Origin: Porphyra umbilicalis
Lineage: Eukaryota > Rhodophyta > Bangiophyceae > Bangiales > Bangiaceae
DNA length: 64,000 nt
Assembly: GCA_002049455.2 (NCBI GenBank)
Contig: KV918762.1
Span: 736,934-800,933, forward strand
Direction: 5' to 3'
The notes beneath the pieces were generated by a model. It had not been told where the DNA came from. It searched no databases and was given only the letters and a program-made list of their open reading frames with translations. The translations under genes were made by a program, and so were the position numbers. Shown one piece after another: positions 8,081-18,163 of the stretch. Numbering within the stretch: position 1 is the stretch's first letter; every line of letters begins with the position of its first letter.

Positions 8081-10347
8081 TCGTTGACGCCAGTGTCGCC
8101 GACGCAAAGGTTGCCTCGAAGGCGAAGCTCGTCGAGCACGTGCGCGAGGATCCGGTGCAGCTTGGGTGTGTGCAGAGGGCCAAACGAGCCCTGAAAGTCT
8201 CTGTGCATCCACATCGTCAGTCCGTCGGTCAGCTGCCGGGCACGCCGGACAGTGACGTCCTCGCCGAGGCAGGCAGGTCCGAACACGTCCCGAACCAGAG
8301 CCGCGAGCTCGCACATTGCCCAAGTGAGCACTTCGTGGTTCCACTGCCCGGAGGCGGCGCCGAGAATCCCGCACACAGCAAAAGGAAGGAAGTCCACGAC
8401 GCGCCTGTGCTCTGCGCCGCGCAACGTCGGCTGCTTTTGATCAGGGGGTACAAAATACCTGCATATGGGATGCCATGTCATAAACATGGGATTACATGAG
8501 ACAGCACCCGTGTCAGCGCAATTGCACCGCAGGCAACGATACTGTCGCAGCAGCCCCGCGCACGCTTCCATATGTACCGGGCTGTACCCTCAGATCGTTA
8601 CCAGCGTTATGAAACGTACCCAGGTGTGACATGCGGCACAGGATTTGTACGAGAGGCAAACATGAAGCGACTGTTGGCGCTGCGCAACGATGCTCCCGAG
8701 TCCCCCTTGACCAGGCCGACGTCGTGGTCCACCAACTCCGCGTAGAGGTGGACCTCGTCTGAAATCCTACGACATAGCCCGACGTCAACAACCTGCTGGT
8801 ACCCCGACCAGGGGCGAGGAAAGCACGACCAGGGAGATGCAAGAGAATCAGCCGAATAGTGTGAGGGCGCTGTCGAGCCTAGGCAGCACGGTCGCAGCTG
8901 GCGTTAGGCGGCATGTTATGCTGTCGCGCACAGCACTCCTGTCCAGCCCAGACAGCCCAAAAAGGGGAGCAGGAAGAAGCAAAGCAGGCAACTCACGTGC
9001 AGACGGTCGAAGCCGGTGACCTGGTACAGGTGCTTTCGCCCCGACCCGAGACCCGCCCATCCTGCGAAATCGCGAACACGGCAGTGGACACCCATCGTCT
9101 TTTCAATTGCCTTCACCTCCGCCGTGTTGCCGCTTTGAGCACGAATGCTCGCGCCGCGCAGCTGTGCGGTCACAGTCCCCGTGACGTCCCGCCTTCGCTG
9201 CTTGATGCCCGTCCGCCCTGCAAAAGAGCTCGAGTCGTCCATGCATTGGGTGCAATCGTGCTTGCTTTCGCATTGCTTCAGCGAGAGCAGGTTGCGCTCC
9301 TCCTGGTAGTCTCACGCGTATAGAAACAGGCGAGGTGACACAAGTATTGCCGTACCGTCCGCCAGCTTGATGCTGCACCCCGTATGCGAGGCCTCCATGC
9401 AGCGGCGAAAGATGAGAAAAAGAGAGCGCTGCAGCAACTCTGCATTTGTAGCGGACGACTCCTTTGTCGCGGCGGCTTCGTACTTTCGAAACACCATCGG
9501 AATGTAGCCGACCGTCACCTAATGGACGTCATCCGTCTTGATGTTTGCAACGCACAGGCGCACGGGGTACGCCGACACAGCTGAGCAATGTAAGACGCCA
9601 CAGGAGCACAGAGAAAGCAGTTTCGCATGCAAAACAGTCACGTGGATTTCAGTGCACGGCATGGGCGGAAGTGTCGCACGTATGACCAGCTCGTGTGAAG
9701 CAAACGTGACGGGATTGCAATCGGGGCTCGAGGGCGCGCAGGAGTCGGATGAAGCAGCACACAATCAACGAGACACAGAGCAAGGGTGAACGTTCCGCCC
9801 GTGCCAGTCAGCACCAAGCTGTCGGAGTATCCATACAGGCCCAACACCTTGGTACCCTCTGGCAGCGTGTCCCTCACGTCGTTGCATGCGTCCAAGTAGG
9901 CCGCACTGTCGAAGGGCCCCGACCAGACGTGATCGTCATTAACGTCAGCGTCGTCAGGGCCGTTCGCACCCCATCGCAGTTGTTCAGCGCGCGCGTGCAG
10001 TACCAGCTGCTGCGCCACGTTGAGGGCGTCGCGATAAAGCATGTCGTACGTATTGTCCGCAATGACGATAGGCACAAGCCCCCACCCTGTCGCCTCCACC
10101 GTCTGCTGCATCTCGTTCCGGATAGCCTTTCAAAAGGCCGTTCTGCTCGGGAGCCGCTCGGCGAGCGCCTCGTCGCCACCAGCGTCACGTTCAACGGCAC
10201 GCAGAACGGCGTAAAAGTCGTTGGTTTGTTGACGGCCGAGCCCAGCTCCGTTGGCGGTGCACGCGTACGTGAACACACGCCGCAAACAAGGCGTGTCAAA
10301 GCGCGGCAGGTCGCCGATGTCGTCTCGACAGGAAAAGACCGGTTCGG
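8081..10347 (-). pseudogene. Plavaka-like transposase, minus copy, truncated at both ends
   Basis: Intron-containing DDE-type transposase fragment, recognised by Plavaka-family blocks: VWSGPFDSAAYLDA, then the aspartate block VLGLYGYSDSLVL, then a sugar-beet of conserved pieces including VGYIPMVFRKYE, LLQRSLFLIFRRC, LYA-stop-DYQEERNLLSLK with a Cys pair, and GWAGLGSGRKHLYQVTGFDRLH. The C-terminal part has KLHRILAHVLDELRLRGN followed by GDTGVNDEA. Exons: about 10347-9790; 9580-8997; 8792-8620; 8458-8081. Introns 8793-8996 (GTGAGT...CAG, phase 0) and 8459-8619 (GTACGT...CAG, phase 2) match introns in the plus copy at 44688-54266. The upstream gap (about 9790-9581) is an intron or insertion absent from that copy. 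Broken by TGA near 10130, TAG near 9519 and TGA near 9312. Cut by the LTR of C at 8081 and by copia H at 10347. Confidence 0.65.
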
Positions 10348-10765
10348 TGTTGAAACGCAGTGGGGATAGGGGTTGGGGGACCACGGTCAAGTGGTTGAGT
10401 GGCTTGAGCTTGTGTGTGTGTGTGCGAACGTGCTTTGTTCGTTGTCCTAAGGTTCGCCCGCCTCTCCCAACCGAGAGCACCTCTCAAATAGTCCCCACCG
10501 GCCCAAGTGCTCCCCTCTCTCGCGCTTACACCGACGCCCACGCCCTCGAACCAAATCGATTCACTCACCAAATCAAAAGCCACAAGAGCAAAGCGAAGAT
10601 CAAATCCAAAACATGCCAAAAGTAACGCCCCAAGATCACCCAACACAAATGTGTGCAACTTGACCACGTCTTGCAAATGTACCATGTGGGGTACCATAAG
10701 GGTCACCGACCATCATCCATCCGCGAACCGCCCGTGGAGTCGGCGACGAGCATCACAGTCCAGCA
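10348..10765 (-). repeat. 3' LTR of copia element H
   Basis: 418 bp. On the plus strand it starts TGTTGAAACG and ends TCCAGCA. It contains a short GT run (near 10411-10422). It differs from the 5' LTR by scattered substitutions only, with no indels seen. Confidence 0.88.
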
Positions 10766-10800
10766 CTTCTCCTTGCTTGTTGCCGCGGTGGTCCTTGTAT
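10766..10800 (-). other. Polypurine tract region of element H
   Basis: On the minus strand the 3' LTR is directly preceded by AGCAAGGAGAAG, the purine-rich plus-strand primer expected at this position, right after the pol stop. Confidence 0.5.
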
Positions 10801-13800
10801 TCAGCAAAGCCCCATGGCCTCGACATGCTTGTCGTGCTTGGTCTTGCCGAGCTCCTTCGTCATCGGGTCCGCCACCATGTCGTCAGTTGCACAATGCTCC
10901 AGTGTCACCTTGTCCGTCGTGATGGCCTTGCGCACGAAGTGGTATCGAATGTCTATGTGCTTGGTGCGCTTGTGCTCGACGGGGTGCTTGGAGAAGTCAA
11001 TGCACCCGCTGTTGTCGACCTTGATGTTGATCGGCCTGCCCGAGACCGCTGTCCGCAGCCCTTGAGTTGCCACGCTTTGCACGAGCTTGTTGAGCCAAAC
11101 AGCTTCCTTGCTGGCCTCACATAGAGCCATGTACTCAGCTTCCATCGTCGACAGCGCCACCGTCTTCTGCAACTTAGAACCCCAGCTGACGGCTGCTCCG
11201 CCAAAGATGAAGGTGAAGCCCGTCGTAGAACGTCGCGTCACGTGGTCACCCGCCCAGTCGGCATCACTGTAGCCTTGTAGAACACATGAAGCGCTCTTGT
11301 CGAAGACCAGCCCCTTGTCCATCGAACCCTTGACATACCGTAGAACGCGCTTGATCGCCGCCCAATGCTCCTTGCCGTAGCACGAGACAAACCGACTCAG
11401 CTTCCCGATGACGAAGGCGAGGTCAGGACGCGTCCCGACCATCAGGTACATTAGACTGCCGACGGCTTCGCGGTAGGGCAGCGCGTCGTCGCTCTCGTTG
11501 GCCTTGACCAGCTGCAGGCCCACCTCCAGCGGCGATCCGATCGGGTTGCACTCCGCCATCCCGAATTTCTCCAGCACTTGCGCCGCGTACTTGCCCTGCG
11601 ACAGCTTGAGGGTGCCCAACGCCTTGTCACGTCTTATCTCTAGCCCGAGGATGACCTTCGCCTCGCCCAGGTCCTTAATCTCAAAACGCTTGTGCAGAGC
11701 GTCCTTAATCTTGTAGATCGCCGCCAGGCTTGATGGCACCAAAAGAAGATCGTCGACGTACACAAGGACGATGATGATTTCGCCGTCATCCATAAGGAGG
11801 TAGAGGCATGCATCCGGGTCAATGTTGTCAAACCCCTGCGACTTGAGGAAGTCGTCGAGCGTGTCGTACCACATCCTGGGGGCTTGCTTCAGCCCATACA
11901 GCGCTTGAAGGAGACGACATACCTTATCAGGATACGTCGGATCGACATAGCCGTCTGGCTGCTCCATGTAGACCTCCTCGTCAAGGTCGCCGTTGAGGAA
12001 TGCCGTCTTGACGTCCATCTGATGTAGCTCCCACCCGTTTGCCGCTGTCATCGCCAGGATGCATCGATTGGTGGTGAACTTGGCCACCGGCGCGAACGTC
12101 TCGTTGACGTCGAGCCCCTTGATCTGCCGGTTCCCCATGAAGCACAGGCGCGCCTTGTGCCGCGTCGTGTTGTTCCCGTTCTTGTCAACCTCGTTCTTGA
12201 CCTTGTAAACCCACTTGCCCTTCAGCACGCGTCGACTGGCCGGGCGATCCGTCAAGCACCAAGTCTTGTTCTTGCGGATGGCTTCCATCTCCTCGTCCAT
12301 AGCAATCTTCCACTTCGCCGACTCTTGCCCATGAACGGCTTGCACGTACGTCGTGGGCGCCTCCTGAGGAACCAGGCTCACCGGTCGCCAGTACTCGACA
12401 GGTGGTCGCCACGCTCTGCCGCTCCGACGCAGCGTGTATTGAGAGCCGCCACTACCTTGATTGTCGTCCGCGGACTTGTCAGATCCATCGTCTTGCTTGT
12501 CGTCCTTGTCGTCATTGTCAGCATCTACGTCTTCGCCGTCGCTTGCAGAACGCAAGCCCGTCTCGACTTCGACAGCTTGGTCTTCGGGAAGCTCCTCCGC
12601 AACTTCTGCGACCTCGCTTACGTTCGTCTCGGCGAACACAACGCTTCGTGCCTTGACGACCTTGCCGTCGTCGAGGATGACCTTGTACACCTTGCTGCCG
12701 TCGGAATAGCCTAAGAAGACGCCCTTCGCCGCCTTGTCACCAAACTTGCCGTCGATGTGACTCTTGTGCAGCACCACCCAGCATGTCGACCCAAACACCC
12801 GCATGTGGCTTACGTCGGGCTTATTCCCGGTCCACAGCTCAAAAGGCGTCTTGCCGACGGGAAGCGCCCGGCTGGTGACGCGGTTCTTGATGTAGACCGC
12901 CGTCTTGATGGCATCTGCCCAAAGATCTTGATCGACGTCCTTGTGTCGCATCATGGTGCGAGCCATCTCCACGAGAGCTCGGTTGAGCCGCTTAGCAACC
13001 CCGTTCTGCTGCGGCGTGTCGGGCACCGTGGTCTGGTGCGTCGTGCCTTTCATATCGTGAAGAGCCTTGAATGCATTCGACACATACTCGCCGCCATTAT
13101 CGGAGCGTAGGATCTTGATTTTGGATCCCGTGTGCAGCTGGGCCTTCGTCAGCCACTTCTTGTACTCAGAGAGCAGATCGCTCTTCTTCTGCAGGAAGAC
13201 CTCGTCTGTCCAGCCGGAGAAGGCGTCAGTGAAGGTGCCAAAGTAGGGCGCACCGCCACGCGACGGCTCCGACATTGGCCCGCCCTGGTCCGAGTGCACG
13301 AGCTGCAGGCGCTTGCTGACTCGACCTCCTCCTGCTTTAGGCATAGGCGTCATAGCTGCCTTCCCATACACGCACGGCTCGAAGACGTCCTTGACCGCCA
13401 TGGAAGAGCGCTTAAGTCCATTGATGTCCTTGTTCTTGATCATCCGCTTGACGCCAGCCACGTTGACGTGCCCAACGCGCTCATGCCAAAGCTGAAGGGA
13501 GGCCACCGCAGATATATCCAACAGTGGGGCCCTTTCCAGGTGGTAGAGCCCACTCTTCCGCGTGCCGCACGCAGCGACCTTGTCGCTAATCTTGATGATC
13601 GTCTTACCGCCCTTGAATGACACTTCCGCACCACGTTCCTCCATCATGCCGACCGACGTGAGGTTGAAGCCCATGGTAGGAACATGGAGTACCTGCTCCA
13701 ACTTGATCTTGCGCGTCTTGCCGTGAAAGATGACATTGAGCACGACGGTTCCGACGCCCGCCGTGGCTACGGACCCCTTGTCACCCGTCGTGACGCTGCG

Positions 13801-14727
13801 TCCCGTGGTCGTTTGGTAGTCTTCGAAGCACCCGCGAATCCAGCACATGTGTGCAGACGCCGCAGAATCGACAAGCCACGACTTGGAGATGTCATCGGTG
13901 TCAGCCGCATTGCCCACCAGACAGATGGCGTCGTCGCTGTCGCTACCATCGTCAGCCGCAATTGCGGCCACCTTGTCCTGTCTCTTCTTCTTGGCCTTGA
14001 GCTCTGGGCAATCGCGAGAGATGTGCCCAAATGTATGGCAGTAGTAGCACTTGATCTTGGAGAGGTCACCACGGCGGCCTTGACCTCGATAGTTGGCGCC
14101 GACGAGTGCCATGTCGTCAATGCGCTTCGTCGCCGGTGACTTGTCCGCCTGCCGCCGCTCCCCCTGAAGCAAGCGGCTCTTGACAAAGTCGAGGCTTAGC
14201 TCGTCCTCGCCCTTGGCTTCTAGAGCCACCAGCAGGTTCTCATACTCTGACGTCAGCCTGTTCAGGACGCTCATGGCAACGTCCATCTCCGTCACCTCGC
14301 CGCACATGGCCTTGAGGTTCTCGCCGAGGTTGCGCACGCGGTTGATGTAGCCCAGCATGCCCTCGCCGACGGTCATTTCGACGGTGTAGAACTCGCGTCG
14401 CGCCTTGATCTTGTTCATCAAACTCTTGCGCTGGAAGACACCTTGCAGCGTCGACCACATTTCCGCCGTCGTCTTGCAGCCCGCCACGTGCTCGAGCTGC
14501 TCAGATCCAAGGGTGAGCCCGATGAAGGCGCTCGCCTTCGTGTCTCGACGCTTCCACACCGCCAACTCGCGGGCATCCGCGTCCGTCGGCTTGCCGTCTT
14601 CGGCAAGCATATCGTCCAGGTCGCGCAGCGCGAGGACCATCTTAATGCGCTGACGCCACTCGTGTAAGTTCGTCTCCGTCAACTTGTCGATCTTGATGCC
14701 GCTCATGCCGGCAGCGCCTCCGTCCAT
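10801..14727 (-). CDS. Copia gag-pol polyprotein, element H, unbroken (1308 aa)
   Basis: Uninterrupted polyprotein. Order by approximate residue: UBN2-type gag from the N-terminus; CCHC knuckle CYYCHTFGHISRDC (about 229); protease motif WLVDSAASAHM (about 286); gag-pre-integrase (LQLWHERVGH); integrase with HSDQGGP (about 481), SDNGGEY (about 543) and PQQNGVAKRLNR (about 579); RT with LVYVDDLLLV (about 985); RNase H with DADWAGD and TMEAEYMAL. Three key sites deviate from the copia norm. The protease DSG is DSA. The first Cys of the integrase CxxC is missing (FEPCVYGK). The catalytic Glu of the integrase DDE triad is Lys (AAG instead of GAG). The frame looks translatable, but its integrase is probably inactive. 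A start at 14727 places the leader between the PBS and ATG at about 145 bp. Confidence 0.9.
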   Translation of the reverse strand: MDGGAAGMSGIKIDKLTETNLHEWRQRIKMVLALRDLDDMLAEDGKPTDADARELAVWKRRDTKASAFIGLTLGSEQLEHVAGCKTTAEMWSTLQGVFQRKSLMNKIKARREFYTVEMTVGEGMLGYINRVRNLGENLKAMCGEVTEMDVAMSVLNRLTSEYENLLVALEAKGEDELSLDFVKSRLLQGERRQADKSPATKRIDDMALVGANYRGQGRRGDLSKIKCYYCHTFGHISRDCPELKAKKKRQDKVAAIAADDGSDSDDAICLVGNAADTDDISKSWLVDSAASAHMCWIRGCFEDYQTTTGRSVTTGDKGSVATAGVGTVVLNVIFHGKTRKIKLEQVLHVPTMGFNLTSVGMMEERGAEVSFKGGKTIIKISDKVAACGTRKSGLYHLERAPLLDISAVASLQLWHERVGHVNVAGVKRMIKNKDINGLKRSSMAVKDVFEPCVYGKAAMTPMPKAGGGRVSKRLQLVHSDQGGPMSEPSRGGAPYFGTFTDAFSGWTDEVFLQKKSDLLSEYKKWLTKAQLHTGSKIKILRSDNGGEYVSNAFKALHDMKGTTHQTTVPDTPQQNGVAKRLNRALVEMARTMMRHKDVDQDLWADAIKTAVYIKNRVTSRALPVGKTPFELWTGNKPDVSHMRVFGSTCWVVLHKSHIDGKFGDKAAKGVFLGYSDGSKVYKVILDDGKVVKARSVVFAETNVSEVAEVAEELPEDQAVEVETGLRSASDGEDVDADNDDKDDKQDDGSDKSADDNQGSGGSQYTLRRSGRAWRPPVEYWRPVSLVPQEAPTTYVQAVHGQESAKWKIAMDEEMEAIRKNKTWCLTDRPASRRVLKGKWVYKVKNEVDKNGNNTTRHKARLCFMGNRQIKGLDVNETFAPVAKFTTNRCILAMTAANGWELHQMDVKTAFLNGDLDEEVYMEQPDGYVDPTYPDKVCRLLQALYGLKQAPRMWYDTLDDFLKSQGFDNIDPDACLYLLMDDGEIIIVLVYVDDLLLVPSSLAAIYKIKDALHKRFEIKDLGEAKVILGLEIRRDKALGTLKLSQGKYAAQVLEKFGMAECNPIGSPLEVGLQLVKANESDDALPYREAVGSLMYLMVGTRPDLAFVIGKLSRFVSCYGKEHWAAIKRVLRYVKGSMDKGLVFDKSASCVLQGYSDADWAGDHVTRRSTTGFTFIFGGAAVSWGSKLQKTVALSTMEAEYMALCEASKEAVWLNKLVQSVATQGLRTAVSGRPINIKVDNSGCIDFSKHPVEHKRTKHIDIRYHFVRKAITTDKVTLEHCATDDMVADPMTKELGKTKHDKHVEAMGLC

Positions 14728-14871
14728 GATGTCTTCTTGTCGAAGCGCCCGACCTTGCCGAGCCGTGCGCCTTGACCGTCACGTCCTTGAACCACCTTGA
14801 CCTCGTCTTCTTCGCACTTGCCGCAACCGCCGCGACACCAGCTGGCACACCTTGCTCTTGTCACAGCCCCG

Positions 14872-14888
14872 GCTCTGCGCACATAACC
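14872..14888 (-). other. Primer-binding site of element H
   Basis: Minus strand GGTTATGTGCGCAGAGC, flush with the 5' LTR. It shares the GGTTATG core with A and B, matching an initiator-tRNA anticodon loop, but diverges after it. This suggests a variant half-tRNA primer or a different Met-type tRNA. Confidence 0.55.
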
Positions 14889-15306
14889 TGTTGAATCGCA
14901 GTAAGGATAGGGGTTGGGGGACCACGGTCAAGTGGTTGAGTGGCTTGAGCTTGTGTGTGTGTGTGCGAACGTGCTTTGTTCGTTGTTCTAAGGTTCGCCC
15001 GCCTCTCCCAACCGAGAGCACCTCTCAAATAGTCCCCACCGGCCCAAGTGCTCCCCCCTCTCGCGCCCACACCGACGCCCACGCCCTCGCACCAAATCGA
15101 ATCACGCACCAAATCAAAAGCCACTAGAGCAAAGCGAAGATCAAATCCAAAACATGCCAAAAGTAACGCCCCAAGATCACCCAACACAAATGTGTGCAAC
15201 TTGACCACGTCTTGCAAATGTACCATGTGGGGTACCATAAGGGTCACCGACCATCATCCATCCGCGAACCGCCCGTGGAGTCGGCGACGAGCATCACAGT
15301 CCAACA
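14889..15306 (-). repeat. 5' LTR of copia element H
   Basis: 418 bp, the partner of 10348-10765. On the plus strand it runs TGTTGAATCG...TCCAACA. Its right end abuts gypsy element D with no matching target duplication. Confidence 0.88.
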
Positions 15307-15604
15307 GGGACGACCTTTTGGGCGGCGCGGAGGCAACGAGGATGGAAGGGGGGGACGCCCCGCCCGTGGCAACCCCGGCCGAGGGGCGCAGCAGGGCGGG
15401 AAGCGCCTAGAATGGGGGGGCATCGCCATCCCCCTCCATCCCCCCTGTACGCCCCAACTCCCCGGTCGACCCCCACCACGTCTCGTTTGCCTCCCCGTGG
15501 GTAACCACGACGTGGCCTGTCCCGGCCCGCTGCCCCTGCCGTCGTGGGCGATACCGCCCGTGGTTCAAGGGGACGCTGTTGCTCCTACGGAAAGAGAATT
15601 GTGA
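15307..15604 (+). pseudogene. Gag C-terminal remnant of element D
   Basis: Frame through GRPFGRRGGNEDGRGGRPAR, a Gly/Arg-rich tail of the kind found after nucleocapsid domains, ending at the stop at 15602-15604. It overlaps the protease frame by 26 bp in a different phase. No slippery heptamer equivalent to those of C and F is obvious. No zinc knuckle is left. Confidence 0.4.
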
Positions 15605-16619
15605 GATTAGCGCGTCGTACCAGTTGGCGCCGTGGCAGACCCCCGTCCCCACAAGGGCGGTGGTCGACACTGGCGCCGGGCCGAGTGTGATCCGCGCGGT
15701 TATTTTGCCCGAAGGGTGGACCGAGTATGCATCGCGGGCGTCACCCCGGACGCCAGTGAGTGACGCCTCGGGGCAGCTGCTCAAGGTGAACGCGGAGGTG
15801 TCGCTGACGATCTACGTCGAAAGTGCCGCTGTGGAGTATGGATTTCTCGTTTTCAAGGCACTGGCGATACCGCTCATCCTCGGGTGGGACTTCCAGCGCA
15901 ACTACGTGGACACCATCTCCCCCGAGACGCAGACGGTCAAGTGGGACGACGGTACGTCCACTGTGGCTATTCGGAGTTGGACGGGGAGCGCACGGCCCGC
16001 GCCCCCACGTCGAAGAAACAAGCCGCAGGCCCGAGCTGGTGCTGTCCGGCTTCGGCAAGGGGTTACCGTGGGCCCGCGGTGCATTCAGGCGGTCCAAGTG
16101 TACTGCAACGTCAAGGGGGGCCACCTGGTACGGGAACGCCCCGTAACAATGAGCCGACGGAAGGTACTGTTGCACAACGCCGTCGCGGCTTTCTTCCTCA
16201 ATAACCCGCGGTCCCTTTCCTTGACGAACATTGGGGAGCTACAGGTGCACCTAACAAGGGAGTATGTCGTCGGAATCGCGACGGCCTACAATGGACCGCC
16301 ACACGTCGTCGAGGAAGAGGAGGAACCGAGGGCGGTCCTAATGATGGGGGCGGATTCCCGGGACAAGACCGACCAGGAGGTCAACACGGGGCAGCAAGCC
16401 GAAGAGGGGATCGTCGAGGGACAACCTCCGTCCCACCCGCCAGACAAGACGTGCCCCAAGCCGGAGGTCCACTGGCGGGTTGTCCTCGGTACGCTCCGCG
16501 GTGTCGTGAACGACCTCTTCGAGGAATACAAGGCGCTATGGGCGGGGCAACTCGGCAAGGTCGACGTCAACCCGCACCGGATCGCGGTGACCCCCGGGGC
16601 ACGGCCTCGGCGGGTCTAA
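15579..16619 (+). CDS. Aspartic protease / pol N-terminal part, element D
   Basis: 346-residue frame with the retropepsin active site VVDTGAGPSVIRAVILPEGW and the second strand LAIPLILGWDFQRNY. After the protease comes a linker rich in Glu and Pro (VVEEEEEPRAV), then WRVVLGTLRGVVNDLFEEYK before a stop at 16617. The RT begins directly downstream (YRASNASEKSIAKEV), so the stop separates protease from RT in what should be one pol frame. The start codon is uncertain: the frame may be entered by recoding, and the first codon used here is TTG. Confidence 0.65.
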   Translation: MLLRKENCEISASYQLAPWQTPVPTRAVVDTGAGPSVIRAVILPEGWTEYASRASPRTPVSDASGQLLKVNAEVSLTIYVESAAVEYGFLVFKALAIPLILGWDFQRNYVDTISPETQTVKWDDGTSTVAIRSWTGSARPAPPRRRNKPQARAGAVRLRQGVTVGPRCIQAVQVYCNVKGGHLVRERPVTMSRRKVLLHNAVAAFFLNNPRSLSLTNIGELQVHLTREYVVGIATAYNGPPHVVEEEEEPRAVLMMGADSRDKTDQEVNTGQQAEEGIVEGQPPSHPPDKTCPKPEVHWRVVLGTLRGVVNDLFEEYKALWAGQLGKVDVNPHRIAVTPGARPRRV

Positions 16620-18163
16620 CCCTATCGAGCAAGCAATGCGTCCGAGAAAAGCATCGCCAAGGAGGTGCAACGCCAATGGGACCTCGGGGATATCGAGCCC
16701 TCAAGTGCCGAGTGTGTTTTCCCTGTGGTTCTGGTCCCGAAACCCGACGGGTCGATGCGGTTATGTGTGAATTACCGCCGACTTAAACGAGGAAACCGTT
16801 CGGGATGTGTTTGCATTGCCACGTATGGACCATTGTATTGACTTCCTCTGGGACGCCAAGGTGTGTTCGACGCTCGACTGCAACTCGGGGTATTGGCAGA
16901 TCCCCGTGGGGGGCGAGGACCGGGACAAGACGACCTTCGTTTGCTACGTGGGGGCCTATCGCTACATCCACCTTCCCTTCGGTCTGTCCAATGCCGCGGC
17001 GACCTTTCAACGGGCCATCGACATGATTCTCGGGGGACCCAAGTGGAAGAGCTGCCTCGTGTACCTCGACGACATCATCTTCCTCCTCACAGTTGGCGGG
17101 AGAACACGTGGAACGCCTGCGGGAGGTCTTCACGGCGCTGCGCGGCGCGGGTGTCTTCCTGAAGGCCAAAATATGCCATTTGTTTCAAGAGGAGGTGAAG
17201 TATTTGGGCCATATCGTGGGCCGGGCGGAGCTGAAGGTACTAGATAAGAACATCCGCGGACTGAAGGAGGCGTCTCCTCAGCGGTGCAATAAGGACCTAC
17301 GTAGCTTCCTCGGGATGTGTACCGTGGATCGGAGGTTCGTCAAGGACTACGCCTAAGTGGCGCGGCCGTTGGCGGCCATGCCAAGTTCCAAGAGGCCCAA
17401 CTGGTGGGGGACGCTGTCCGACGAGACCTTTGGGGCATTCGGATAACTAAAGAGGCGACTCACGGAGGCCCCCATCCCTGCCCTGCCGAGGCGACAAGGG
17501 TCCTACAAGTTGGACACGGACGCAAGTGCGGGGCAGGTCGGAGCGGTTCTTCTTCAAGAACAACCCGACCAATCCACGCGGCCCGTGGGTTATTGGAGCC
17601 GCTCCCTCAACGCGGCGGAGCGGATTTACAGCACAACGGAGCGGGATTGCCTCGCGGTTGTGTGGGCATCCCTCCTTCTCCGCCTTGACGTTGAAGGGAC
17701 CCGTTTCAAGGTACGCACGGACCACGCGGCGCTCAAGTGGATGCTGCACATGGACGGGGCCCACGGGAGGCTGGCGCGGTGGCGGTTGCGATTGGCGCAC
17801 TTCGACTACGTGGTACAGACGCGCCTTGGGGCATCACACCACGCGGCGGACACGATAACACGCATCTCAACATCCGCGGGAGACGAAGGGGAGATACCCG
17901 ACTCGGTACACTGTCCATCTTTTCTCAACTCGGCGGCCGCGTGACAATTGCCGCAAGAGACAAAGGGGAAACTTCTAGGCCCCCTGACGCTCGCCGAGCT
18001 CCTCGAGGGACAGGCGGAGGACGGACGGTGCAAGGAGGTGCGCGCGGCGATGGACAGCAACGACAAGTCGCCGTTCCGCGAGGACCCGAACGGCCTGTTG
18101 GTGCGCATGGCGCTATTGGACAGGGCCGCGCAAGTCTACCCGCCGCTGGTTTGTGGGCCTTAA
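16620..18163 (+). pseudogene. Reverse transcriptase-RNase H-integrase start, element D, frameshifted
   Basis: RT fingers start at VLVPKPDGSMRLCVNYRRL. One extra base near 16785 shifts the frame, and the palm continues in the next frame (CNSGYWQIPVGGEDRDKTTF, PFGLSNAAATFQRAI, LVYLDDIIF). A second shift near 17090 leads to HVERLREVFTALRGAGVFL and the connection region. RNase H follows (KLDTDASAGQVGAVLLQEQ, YSTTERDCLAVVWA, RTDHAAL). In-frame stops occur at 17354 (TAA), near 17445 (TAA) and at 17942 (TGA). The last readable piece is the pre-integrase linker to about 18163; no DDE core remains. Clearly inactive. Confidence 0.8.

Larger units (their letters stand above)
10348..15306 (-). mobile_element. 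Full-length Ty1/copia element H
   Basis: Two 418-bp LTRs (10348-10765 and 14889-15306) flank a single gag-pol frame, with a PBS next to the right LTR and a purine-rich tract next to the left LTR. I count about 12 differences between the LTRs by eye (near 97% identity), so the insertion is not brand new. The flanking 5-mers (TTCGG left, GGGAC right) do not match, and the flanks belong to two different elements (Plavaka left, gypsy D right). This points to a rearrangement after insertion. Confidence 0.9.
15307..18163 (+). mobile_element. Degenerate Ty3/gypsy element D (gag tail to integrase start)
   Basis: Plus-strand fragment with a gag C-terminal remnant, protease, RT, RNase H and the beginning of the integrase zinc region. 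The LTRs, most of gag and the integrase core are missing. The left end is set by copia H; the right end fades at about 18163. The protease resembles that of element C, so D is probably a related lineage that keeps the pol part C lacks here. Confidence 0.75.

Noticed and set aside
9500-9800. Minus ORF tail (LLHPTPARPRAPIAIPS) as coding exon
   Set aside because: The plus copy is continuous without it. It is better explained as intron or insertion read-through.
15579-15604. Third -1 frameshift site in element D
   Set aside because: The gag tail and protease frames are not in a -1 relation here, and no slippery heptamer is in phase.
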